This document shows, one piece after another, positions 7,108 to 14,106 of a stretch of DNA of 64,000 nt (position 1 is its first letter; each line of letters opens with the position of its first letter). Below the pieces are notes generated by a model, which saw nothing but the letters and a program-made list of their open reading frames with translations, did not search any database and had not been told where the DNA came from. The position numbers and the translations under genes are program-made. The stretch covers positions 1 through 64,000 of the forward strand of contig JAJYNS010000064.1 of NCBI GenBank assembly GCA_021786195.1, read 5' to 3'. This DNA is from Actinomycetes bacterium (GTDB lineage: Bacteria > Actinomycetota > Acidimicrobiia > Acidimicrobiales > Bog-793).

Positions 7108-8499
7108 ATGAAGCTCGCGATCCTCGGTGGCGGTGGCGTGCGGATGCCGGCGTTCGTGCGGGCGGTGCTGTCCGGTGCTGGGACGACCTTCGAGGAGATC
7201 TGCCTCTACGAGCCCGACGCCTTCCGGCGGGACACGACCTGCCGCCTCGCCGTCGAGCTGGCGGCCGCCCTCGGCCGGGACGGGTTGGTCTCGGTGACGC
7301 CGGACGTCGAGGAGGCCTTCACCGGCGCCGACTTCGTGTTCTCGGCGATCCGCGTCGGCGGCGACCTCGGGCGCGTCATCGACGAGGAGGTGGCCTTGCG
7401 CCGAGGCCTCGTCGGCCAGGAGACGACCGGGCCGGGTGGCTTCGCGATGGCGCTGAGGACGATCCCGGTCCTGCTCGATTACTCGGCGACGCTTGCCCGG
7501 ATCTCGCCCGGGGCTACCCTGATCAACTTCACCAACCCCGCAGGGATCCTCACCCAGGCGCTCTCGTCGCACGCGAGGGTGCGCTCGGTGGGGGTGTGCG
7601 ACACCCCGAGCAGCACGATCGAGCGCCTCGGGCGCTTCCTCGACGCCGAGCCGGGCTCGCTCGCCTACTCCTATGCGGGGCTCAACCACCTCGGCTGGAT
7701 CTCCTCCTTCGCTACCGCAGGAGAGGAGCGTCTCGGCGAGCTCCTCGGGCGATACGAGGACCTGGCGCGCTTCGACCATCGCTTTGCCGCGTTCGACCCC
7801 GACTTGGTGCGGCTGGTGGGCGCCATCCCGACCGAGTACGTCTTCTACTACTACGACCCCCGCCGCTTCGTCGACGGCGTCGCCCGAGCCGGGACGAGCC
7901 GAGGGCAGGATGTGCTCCGCCTGAACGAGGAGCTCCTCGGCGGCATCGCGAGGGCGTTCGACAAGGGCGACCTGCAAGACGCCTGGTCGACCTACTCGAT
8001 GCTGATGGGGGTCCGCCACGACACCTACATGCGGGTCGACACCTCAGGCGAGAGCGGGCAGGACGAGGTCCGCTCGAGGCGCGCCGCGGCAGGCGCCCCG
8101 GACATCGGCTGCGTCGCGATCGGCGGCTACGAGGGCGTGGCGCTGCAGGTCATCGAAGGCCTTACCTCGGGCCGGCCGCGCGAGGTCGTCGTGAACGTGC
8201 GCAACGGCTCGAGCCTCGGGTTCTTGGAGCCCGACGACGTCGTCGAGGTGCCTGCGCTCGTCGCCGCCGGCGGCGTCTCACCGCTCGCGGCCTTGGCGCC
8301 GTCGCGCTCGGCGAGGGCGCTCGTCACCCAGGTCAAGGAGTACGAGCGCACCGTCGTCGAGGCGGCGGTCAGGGGCGACGCCGGCCTCGCGGAGCTGGCG
8401 CTCGCCCTGCACCCGCTGGTGCCCGGCTTGAGCGTCGCCCGCGACCTCCTGGCCGAGTACCGGGAGCGGCATGGCGAGCACCTCGCCTACCTCCACTAG
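7108..8499 (+). CDS. Family 4 glycoside hydrolase (6-phospho-beta-glucosidase type)
   Basis: 463 residues. GH4 enzymes hydrolyse glycosides by an NAD+- and Mn2+-dependent oxidation-elimination mechanism. Seen here: N-terminal dinucleotide motif LAILGGGGVRMP, SAIRVGG, the NFTNPAG block, VGVCDTP where the metal-ligand Cys motif of GH4 is expected (usually CN or CD followed by x-P), and AGLNHLGW. The CDTP and NHLGW forms are closer to the 6-phospho-beta-glucosidase subgroup than to alpha-glucosidases or galactosidases. The ATG at 7108 is taken over an in-frame ATG at 7093 because the Rossmann strand begins there. Its TAG stop overlaps the stop of the convergent kinase gene in a shared CTAG. Confidence 0.87.
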   Translation: MKLAILGGGGVRMPAFVRAVLSGAGTTFEEICLYEPDAFRRDTTCRLAVELAAALGRDGLVSVTPDVEEAFTGADFVFSAIRVGGDLGRVIDEEVALRRGLVGQETTGPGGFAMALRTIPVLLDYSATLARISPGATLINFTNPAGILTQALSSHARVRSVGVCDTPSSTIERLGRFLDAEPGSLAYSYAGLNHLGWISSFATAGEERLGELLGRYEDLARFDHRFAAFDPDLVRLVGAIPTEYVFYYYDPRRFVDGVARAGTSRGQDVLRLNEELLGGIARAFDKGDLQDAWSTYSMLMGVRHDTYMRVDTSGESGQDEVRSRRAAAGAPDIGCVAIGGYEGVALQVIEGLTSGRPREVVVNVRNGSSLGFLEPDDVVEVPALVAAGGVSPLAALAPSRSARALVTQVKEYERTVVEAAVRGDAGLAELALALHPLVPGLSVARDLLAEYRERHGEHLAYLH

Positions 8500-9692
8500 T
8501 GGCATGCCGTCCGACGCGCCGTTGCCCCCCTGGTCGGCGACGGGGACCCGGCGGCCTTCGCGACGGCGTCGAGGAGCAGCTGCCCGGCCGAGGTGGAGAA
8601 CCAGCGGGCATGGCCGAGGAGGAACGTCTCGTAGGTGGTCCGCACTGCCTGTCTCGAGCGCAGGATCCCGCCGAAGTACTCGAGCTCGGAGAGCGCGAAG
8701 CCGACGTGGACGAGAGGGAGGAGCGCCGCCAGAGCCTCCGCCTCGACCGGCTCCAGTGGGCGCTCGGCGAGGTAGCCCCGGACGAGGGAGGTCGCGAGGC
8801 CGGGCCGGGCGATCTCTGCGGGACGCTCTCGCAGGGCCAGCCAGGCGACGGCGTTGCGCTCGATCGCCGTCGCGAGGTCGAACGTTGCGCTCGTCCGGTC
8901 GGCCAGGCCGAAGTCGATCACGCCGACCACGCTCGCCCGGGCGCCGGCGGAGGACCAGAACAGGTTCGAGACGTGCCAGTCGTTGTGGGCCCAGGACCTC
9001 GGGAGCTCGCCGGGCAGCCCTCCCAGCCGCTCGCGGTGCCCCTGGAGTGCCTCGGCGACCTCCTCCCGCCAGTGGGGAGAGACCTCGGGGCCCTCCAGTG
9101 CTGCCTCGAGGGCCGGCCGAGCCGCAACCTCGCGGTCGATGGCACCGAGGAGGTCCCCGTCGTCGAGGACCTGCGCGAGCGGCTGGAGCGGCGCCCGCCT
9201 CCGTGGCGGCGCGCCGTAGCCGGCGGCCGACAGGTGGAGCCGGGCGAGCGCCCCGCCGGCCTCCCGGGCGTGCCCTGCAGTCGTGGGAGGCTGCCACGAG
9301 GGCGCCTCGCGGTAGAGGTCGACGCCGGCGCTGCGCTCGTGCACCTCGTAGGTCCAGCCGTCACGGCGGAGCGCCGTCGCACCGTCGGCATCGGCGAGCA
9401 CCCGGGGGACCGGCACGGCGAGCCGGCGGAGATGCTCGGCGAAGCGGTGCTCCTCGGCAAGGCTTTCCGGGCTGCGGACTCGCCCGTCGTGGCGCTTGAC
9501 CAGCAGGCAACGCCGGCCCCGGACCGGGAGGACGAGCGCGGCGCTCGAGTAGGGCCGGGGGCTGTGCCAGATGACGCGGCGGGCGCCGCCCGCCTCGGGG
9601 AAGCCGCGCAGCACCGCGTCGGCCTCATCGAGCCGGAGGGGGTCCCAGGTCGGCTCGACGAGGTCCCCCTCCAGGCCGTGGACGAGGGTCAC
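8496..9692 (-). CDS. APH-fold phosphotransferase in the TPP-riboswitch operon (candidate thiamine/HMP-salvage kinase)
   Basis: 398 residues. The C-terminal half has the aminoglycoside-phosphotransferase catalytic loop RSWAHNDWHVSNLFW (Brenner-type HxDxxxxN) at about residue 250 and the metal-binding VIDFGLADR about 20 residues later. The GTG start at 9692 overlaps the stop of the permease gene by 4 nt (GTGA), so it is the third gene downstream of the TPP riboswitch. E. coli thiamine kinase ThiK has this fold, so a kinase acting on thiamine or a precursor is a reasonable inference. Choline-, homoserine- or antibiotic-kinase activity cannot be excluded from sequence alone. Confidence 0.75.
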   Translation of the reverse strand: MTLVHGLEGDLVEPTWDPLRLDEADAVLRGFPEAGGARRVIWHSPRPYSSAALVLPVRGRRCLLVKRHDGRVRSPESLAEEHRFAEHLRRLAVPVPRVLADADGATALRRDGWTYEVHERSAGVDLYREAPSWQPPTTAGHAREAGGALARLHLSAAGYGAPPRRRAPLQPLAQVLDDGDLLGAIDREVAARPALEAALEGPEVSPHWREEVAEALQGHRERLGGLPGELPRSWAHNDWHVSNLFWSSAGARASVVGVIDFGLADRTSATFDLATAIERNAVAWLALRERPAEIARPGLATSLVRGYLAERPLEPVEAEALAALLPLVHVGFALSELEYFGGILRSRQAVRTTYETFLLGHARWFSTSAGQLLLDAVAKAAGSPSPTRGATARRTACH

Positions 9693-10546
9693 CGCGCGCC
9701 GGCGCTTCGTCGAGAGAGCCGGTACCAGGGGATCACGAGCTGCTGCAGGAGGTAGGTGAGCCCGAAGAGCGCGACGGACACGGCCGCCGTGACCGCGACC
9801 GCCGCGTAGACAAGGTCTGTGCGGAGCTGGTTGCTCTGCTCGGACATGAAGATGCCGAGGCCCTTGGTCGCTCCGACGTACTCGGCGAAGACGGCTCCGA
9901 CGACGGCGTAGGTGACGGCGATGCGCAGCCCGGCGAAGAAGTGCGGGAGCGCGCCAGGGAGCTTGAGGCGGACCATGACCTGCCAACGCCTCGCGCCCAT
10001 CGACCTCAGCAGGTCGACGGCGTCGCGCTCCGCGGCGTCGAAGCCCTCCGTCAGGCCGACCGTGACGGGGAAGAACGTCACGACGGCCACGACGACGAGC
10101 TTGGGCACGAGCCCGAAGCCAAGCCACAGGTCCACGATCGGCGCGATGGCGATCAGCGGAAGGGTCTGGGAGGTCACAAGGAGCGGGTAGAGCGCACGGC
10201 GCACGGCGCGGGAGAGCTCCATCGCCGTCGCGAGCAGGAAGCCGCAGGCCAGGGAGAGGGAGAAGCCGAAGAAGGTCTCCTCGAGCGTCGGGACGGTGTT
10301 CGTCCAGATGGCCGCCCGCCAGTCGAAGCCCTGTGTCGCGACGAGCCAGGGGGAGGGGAGGATCTGCGGCTGGACGTGTCGCAGGGTCGCGTAGAGCTGC
10401 CAGGCGCCGAAAAGGAGCGCGACGAGGACCACCGGCGGGGCGACCCGGCCGAGCCGGGCGCGCGCCGCGCCTCGCCGGCGGCCCGCCGTCGGCGAGGACG
10501 TCGGCGGGGCGAGAAGGCCCGAGGGGGGGGCGAGCGAGGTCCTCAT
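9689..10546 (-). CDS. thiX: ABC transporter permease for thiamine precursor (ThiX-like)
   Basis: 285 residues with about six predicted transmembrane segments, of the BPD_transp_1/SsuC-TauC type. The cytoplasmic EAA loop reads AVDLLRSMGARRWQVMVRLK near residue 180. The N-terminal 30 residues are Pro/Ala/Arg-rich. The ATG at 10546 overlaps the TGA of the binding-protein gene (ATGA), and its own stop overlaps the kinase start. Being second in a TPP-riboswitch operon with a ThiY-like protein identifies the cargo as an HMP-type thiamine precursor or thiamine (inference from regulation and family). Confidence 0.88.
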   Translation of the reverse strand: MRTSLAPPSGLLAPPTSSPTAGRRRGAARARLGRVAPPVVLVALLFGAWQLYATLRHVQPQILPSPWLVATQGFDWRAAIWTNTVPTLEETFFGFSLSLACGFLLATAMELSRAVRRALYPLLVTSQTLPLIAIAPIVDLWLGFGLVPKLVVVAVVTFFPVTVGLTEGFDAAERDAVDLLRSMGARRWQVMVRLKLPGALPHFFAGLRIAVTYAVVGAVFAEYVGATKGLGIFMSEQSNQLRTDLVYAAVAVTAAVSVALFGLTYLLQQLVIPWYRLSRRSAGAR

Positions 10547-11664
10547 CGCCGAGCGGTCCCGTCGAGATAGGCGTTGGTGAACCAGGTCCCGATGTCCTTC
10601 GGCATCGAGCGGAGCACGGCGCCCGTCGCCGAGTGCAAGATGCCGTGCTCCTGGGCGAAGCGCACGTAGCCGTACCAGCGGGAGTAGGTCTGGACGCCGA
10701 AGCGGCCCTCGGCGTCCAGCCAGAACGACCTCGCCATGAGCTTGGCGCTGTCGTAGACGAGGGCCGTGTTGCCGAAGACTCCGGGATTGTCGGCGATGAG
10801 GATCCTGGCGGCCTCGACCGGGTGGTGCGCGGCGAAGCTGAACCCTCTTGCCGAGGCCTGGACGAAGCGTGTCGCGAGCCCCGGGTGGCGGGCGAGGAAC
10901 CTCCTGCCCGAGATGAGCACGACCTCGTAGTGGTCGGGGAACCCCCAGTGCTGGAGGTCGAAGTAGGACATCGGCTCGCCGGCGAGGCGCGCCTGGATCA
11001 CCTCCCAGGTGACCAGGGGCCAGTCGAAGTCGGCGCGCCCGTCGTAGACGGCGGCGTAGGCGGTGGTGTTGAGGTCGACGACCTTGAAGTTGGGCCTGCC
11101 GTCCGGGAGCGTGCCCTTGCAGCCGTCCTTGTCGATCAGGTACTCGATCGAGGCGATCTCGTCCGTCCCCCCGTCCCAGGCGAAGGTCTTGCCGACGAGG
11201 TCGCAGGGCCGGGTGATGCCCGACCCCTTGCGGAAGCCGACGACGCTCGCCTGGTGCTGCAGGATCGCCATCACGGACACCACCGGGAGCCCGGAGGTCT
11301 CGTCGATCGCGACCTCGGACTCGAAGGAGATCCCGAAGTCGGCCCGCCCGGCGGCCACGAGCTCGTCGGGGAGGGTGGTCGTGTACGGGATGATCTTCAG
11401 CTCGATCCCGGCGGCCCGGTAGTAGCCGAGCGTCTTCGCGACATAGAAGCCCGTGTGGTCGGTGTTCGGCGTCCAGTCGAGCGCCAGCGTCACCACCGTG
11501 GGCGGCTTGGCGCGCCGGCTCGCCGCCGTCGCCAGGACCGCTTCGGGAGAGTGGTGCCGACTTGCCCGGGCGGCGAGCCCGGGGACCGAGACCGTCAAGA
11601 GCGCGAGGAGCGCGACGGTCCATTGCCTTGCGCCGCGTCGAGCGGCCTGTGCGTGGCTCGCCAT
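10543..11664 (-). CDS. thiY: ABC substrate-binding protein, NMT1/THI5 (ThiY-like)
   Basis: 373 residues, secreted. An Arg-containing N-terminus is followed by a hydrophobic segment (about residues 16-32), which fits a signal peptide, and the mature part begins near residue 55. The NMT1/THI5-like domain opens with LALDWTPNTDHTGFYVAKTL, the hallmark of pyrimidine-precursor binding proteins, and continues with GRADFGISFESEV. No lipobox cysteine is evident, so anchoring may be by the uncleaved N-terminal helix. The ATG at 11664 directly follows the 3' strand of the TPP aptamer, and the AAGGGA inside the aptamer is the only Shine-Dalgarno candidate. Confidence 0.9.
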   Translation of the reverse strand: MASHAQAARRGARQWTVALLALLTVSVPGLAARASRHHSPEAVLATAASRRAKPPTVVTLALDWTPNTDHTGFYVAKTLGYYRAAGIELKIIPYTTTLPDELVAAGRADFGISFESEVAIDETSGLPVVSVMAILQHQASVVGFRKGSGITRPCDLVGKTFAWDGGTDEIASIEYLIDKDGCKGTLPDGRPNFKVVDLNTTAYAAVYDGRADFDWPLVTWEVIQARLAGEPMSYFDLQHWGFPDHYEVVLISGRRFLARHPGLATRFVQASARGFSFAAHHPVEAARILIADNPGVFGNTALVYDSAKLMARSFWLDAEGRFGVQTYSRWYGYVRFAQEHGILHSATGAVLRSMPKDIGTWFTNAYLDGTARR

Positions 11665-11747
11665 GTGACGTCCCTTCGCTAGTACGACCTAGATCAGGTT
11701 CAACAGGTGTGCTCTCAGCCCGAAGCTCGTCGGGCACCCTGCGTCAC
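11665..11747 (-). promoter_or_regulatory. TPP riboswitch (THI element)
   Basis: On the minus strand the conserved CTGAGA (11718-11713) and ACCTGA (11699-11694) are followed by TCTAGGTCGTACTAGCGAAG and GGGA, the standard thi-box 3' domain. The outer helix P1 is GTGACG (11747-11742) paired with CGTCAC (11670-11665). The aptamer touches the ATG at 11664, so there is no separate expression platform. Ligand binding would hide the AAGGGA ribosome-binding sequence. A TAACCT box at 11762-11757 would start transcription just ahead of the aptamer. Confidence 0.93.
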
Positions 11748-11756
11748 TCGCCCCCA

Positions 11757-11808
11757 AGGTTAGCCGCGAGACCGACCGCGCCCGCCACCGGGGCGACGGC
11801 GGTAGCGT
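11757..11808. promoter_or_regulatory. Divergent promoters of thiY operon and thiZ
   Basis: Minus strand: TAACCT (11762-11757) placed to transcribe the riboswitch. Plus strand: TAGCGT (11803-11808) 6 nt before the GTG of thiZ at 11815, a leaderless arrangement with no aptamer. The two -10 boxes are about 40 bp apart. Confidence 0.5.
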
Positions 11809-11814
11809 GCGGTC

Positions 11815-12615
11815 GTGCCCGGGCAGGCCGTCGGTTCCGCCGTCCCTCTCGGCGCCGGCACGGGCGCCGAGCTCGAGGTCCGCGGCGTGCGCAAGTCGTT
11901 CCCGACCGACCAGGGGTCGATCGAGGTGCTTGCCGGGGTCGACCTCCTGGCGCGGCCGGGCGAGTTCGTCACCGTCGTAGGGCCGAGCGGGTGCGGAAAG
12001 TCGACGCTGCTCGGGATCCTCGCGGGGATCGAGCCCCCCTCGGCTGGCGAGGTGCTCCTCGGCGGGGAGAAGGTGACGGGCAGGGCCGGCCGCTTCGCCT
12101 ACATGCCCCAGTCCGACGTCCTTTTCGACTGGCGCCGGGTGCTCGACAACGCGACGCTCGGGCTCGAGGTCCGGGGCATGTCCCGGCGAGACGCTCGGGC
12201 GAAGGTCGCGCCGCTGATCCAGACCTTCGGCCTCGCCGGGTTCGAGCGGGCGTACCCCTTCCAGCTCTCGGGCGGGATGCGCCAGCGAGTCGCCCTCCTG
12301 CGCACCGTCGCGCAGGGCCAGCGGGTCCTGCTGCTCGACGAGCCGCTCGGTGCCCTCGACGCGTTGACGCGCAGGGAGATGCAGATCTGGCTCCAGTCGG
12401 TGTGGGAGCGGTTCCGGTGGACGGTCGTGCTCGTCACCCACGACATCCGGGAGGCGGTCTACCTCTCCGACACCGTCTACGTGATGTCGCCGAGGCCGGC
12501 CTCCATCCGTCGCCGCGTCGCCGTCGAGCTCCCGCGGCCGCGCACGCCGGAGCTGGCGACCTCGCCTCGCGCCGCCGAGCTCGAGGCCGAGCTGCTCGCA
12601 ACCCTCGGCGCCTGA
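11815..12615 (+). CDS. thiZ: ABC transporter ATPase (ThiZ-like)
   Basis: 266 residues, complete ABC ATPase of the nitrate/sulfonate/taurine/thiamine-precursor branch. Walker A is GPSGCGKST (about residue 59), the Q-loop is in AYMPQSDVLF, the signature is FQLSGGMRQRVALLRT, Walker B is VLLLDEPLGALDA, and the switch His is in VLVTHDIREAV. It is the only ATPase near thiX and thiY and is divergent from them, so it most likely energises that transporter. The GTG start at 11815 has no Shine-Dalgarno and lies 6 nt after TAGCGT, so unlike thiYX it escapes the riboswitch. Confidence 0.88.
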   Translation: MPGQAVGSAVPLGAGTGAELEVRGVRKSFPTDQGSIEVLAGVDLLARPGEFVTVVGPSGCGKSTLLGILAGIEPPSAGEVLLGGEKVTGRAGRFAYMPQSDVLFDWRRVLDNATLGLEVRGMSRRDARAKVAPLIQTFGLAGFERAYPFQLSGGMRQRVALLRTVAQGQRVLLLDEPLGALDALTRREMQIWLQSVWERFRWTVVLVTHDIREAVYLSDTVYVMSPRPASIRRRVAVELPRPRTPELATSPRAAELEAELLATLGA

Positions 12616-12638
12616 GGTCCTCCTAGTCTGGCGGGGAC

Positions 12639-13397
12639 ATGGCCGCCAGGACTACTCGCCGTCGACCGGCGGTCCTGTCCTCGGCGTCGGCCCTCGTGCT
12701 GGAGCTGACGGCGGCGCTCGGGCTGCTCGTGGCGGCGGCGGTCGCCGGGCTGCTCCTCGTGCACCGCCCGTGGCCGAACCGTCTCGACGTCTGGGGCTTC
12801 TCCCTGGTGCCCGAGGACCTCGGGTCTCGCGCCTACCACGACGTCGCCGACCTCGGGTCGGCGCCCGTCTTCGCGGCCGGCATCCTCGTCCTTGCCGCTG
12901 CGAGCTGGTGGCGTGACCGCGCGCGTGCCCTCGCGGCCGTGCTCGGGCCGGCGCTCGCCGTCGTCGTCACGGAGCGGATCGCGAAGCCCCTCGTCGGCCG
13001 GCACGCCGTGCTGGGCGGCAACTCGTACCCCTCTGGGACCGTGACGGCCGTCGCAGCGCTCGCCGTCCTCGTCGTGCTCGTCGCTCCCCGGCTGCTGCGC
13101 CCGCTCGCCGCGCTCTTCTCTGCCGTCGCCCTCCTCGCCGTGTGCGTGGCCGTCGTTGGCATGAGGTGGCACTACCCGACGGACACGTTGGGCGGCATCT
13201 GCATCGGGGCAGGCTCGGTGCTGCTGGTTGACGCCCTCGCGCACCTGCCCGGCACCCTGCGAAGCCGCGCCGACCGGGCGGGGGTGGGTCAGGCCTCCTC
13301 GCCGTCCACGGACTCCGGGTCGTCGAGCCACGCGCCGGACTCGACCGCCTCTACGAGGTCGAGGGGGACCTGGTCCTCCTCCCACTCGTCGTCATAG
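12639..13397 (+). CDS. PAP2-superfamily membrane protein
   Basis: 252 residues with about five or six hydrophobic segments. The acid-phosphatase core is recognisable: AKPLVGR, NSYPSGTVTAVA, and GMRWHYPTDTLGG. The second motif has Thr where PAP2 phosphatases carry the catalytic His (PSGH), and the Arg of motif 3 is not at its usual spacing, so lipid-phosphatase activity is uncertain. The C-terminal 45 residues are Ser/Thr-rich and are encoded where the convergent acidic-protein gene overlaps by 109 bp. TAGTCT is 9 nt upstream of the ATG. Confidence 0.75.
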   Translation: MAARTTRRRPAVLSSASALVLELTAALGLLVAAAVAGLLLVHRPWPNRLDVWGFSLVPEDLGSRAYHDVADLGSAPVFAAGILVLAAASWWRDRARALAAVLGPALAVVVTERIAKPLVGRHAVLGGNSYPSGTVTAVAALAVLVVLVAPRLLRPLAALFSAVALLAVCVAVVGMRWHYPTDTLGGICIGAGSVLLVDALAHLPGTLRSRADRAGVGQASSPSTDSGSSSHAPDSTASTRSRGTWSSSHSSS

Positions 13398-13492
13398 TCG
13401 ATCTCGCTGTCGGCCAGGGCCGCGAACGGGGCGTCCTCCCGCTCGAACGGCTCGGGCGGCTCGCGCTCTGGGACCTCGTAGCGCCTCGGCAC
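13289..13492 (-). CDS. Small acidic protein of unknown function
   Basis: 67 residues, very acidic, with Glu/Asp clusters (EIDYDDEWEEDQ) and a less charged VPLDLVEAVESGAWLDD segment. The composition and clean codon use look like a real small soluble protein rather than an antisense artefact, but I recognise no family. The start is GTG at 13492. Its 3' half is antisense to the last 109 bp of the PAP2 gene. Confidence 0.5.
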   Translation of the reverse strand: MPRRYEVPEREPPEPFEREDAPFAALADSEIDYDDEWEEDQVPLDLVEAVESGAWLDDPESVDGEEA

Positions 13493-13542
13493 CCCACCAC
13501 TGTCGCGGCTCGTGCCGGCCGGGGCAAGCCTCCCGGCCGGCC

Positions 13543-13890
13543 TCAGGACGCCTCAGGGCGAGTGTCGGGCTCGCTCGCCAGCGGGCGGCGCGGAAAGCGC
13601 GCGATGTCCTCGTGCGCCCCGCTCTCCTCCTCTTCCTCCGGCTTGCCCAGCTGCTCGTAGCGCTCGATGCGGCTTCCGACGCCCGAGGCGATCGTGCGCT
13701 CGAACCAAAGGGCGCGCTCGGCGGCGTCTCGGAGCTCCTCCTCGCCGCTCAGCACGCGCACCCAGCCGTGCGCGTCACGCGGGTGCCGGTGCGCCTCCTC
13801 CACCTGCCGCCTCCGTGACCCGCGGACACCGAACGCGACCGCGACGCCGGCGACCGCGACCAACAAGCAAGCGACGGCAATCCATGCCAT
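13543..13890 (-). CDS. Small single-pass membrane protein, unknown function
   Basis: 115 residues. An N-terminal helix (about residues 2-24, rich in Ala/Val) is followed by a basic RGSRRRQ stop-transfer and a charged cytosolic tail with EEEEE near residue 90. The ATG at 13890 has AGAGGAGG 7-8 nt upstream, a strong ribosome site that decides the start. No enzymatic motif is visible. Confidence 0.65.
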   Translation of the reverse strand: MAWIAVACLLVAVAGVAVAFGVRGSRRRQVEEAHRHPRDAHGWVRVLSGEEELRDAAERALWFERTIASGVGSRIERYEQLGKPEEEEESGAHEDIARFPRRPLASEPDTRPEAS

Positions 13891-13946
13891 GGCGCTCGCC
13901 TCCTCTGCTGCTCCCAACCCTCTCGGCCCGCCGGTCGGCGGGTAGT

Positions 13947-13978
13947 GACAAGGTTCGTAACCATCTTGGCACCTTGTC
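13947..13978. repeat. Inverted repeat GACAAGGT-N16-ACCTTGTC
   Basis: A perfect 8-bp inverted repeat about 57 bp upstream of the small membrane-protein gene, with a nested GGTT-CGT-AACC in the spacer. Read on the minus strand it overlaps a possible promoter (TTGCGA, 17 nt, TACGAA), which suggests an operator. It could also form a hairpin. Confidence 0.4.
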
Positions 13979-14106
13979 GCAACCAGGGGTAGGCGCCAGG
14001 GGCGCGTGCCCTGGGCAGGACGTGGCGAGGCAGAGGCTGTGGCGAGGCAGAGGGCGGGGCGAGGTCGGGCGGTGGTCGACCGGGCCGGGGCCCCGGCCCG
14101 GCGTGA

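Noticed and set aside
8496-9692. Aminoglycoside resistance gene
   Set aside because: The APH fold is shared by many metabolic kinases; operon position behind a TPP riboswitch makes antibiotic resistance unlikely.
9693-10127. N-terminal extension of the APH-fold kinase up to 10127
   Set aside because: The extra residues are the thiX gene read in another frame; the GTG at 9692 with a 4-nt overlap is the natural start.
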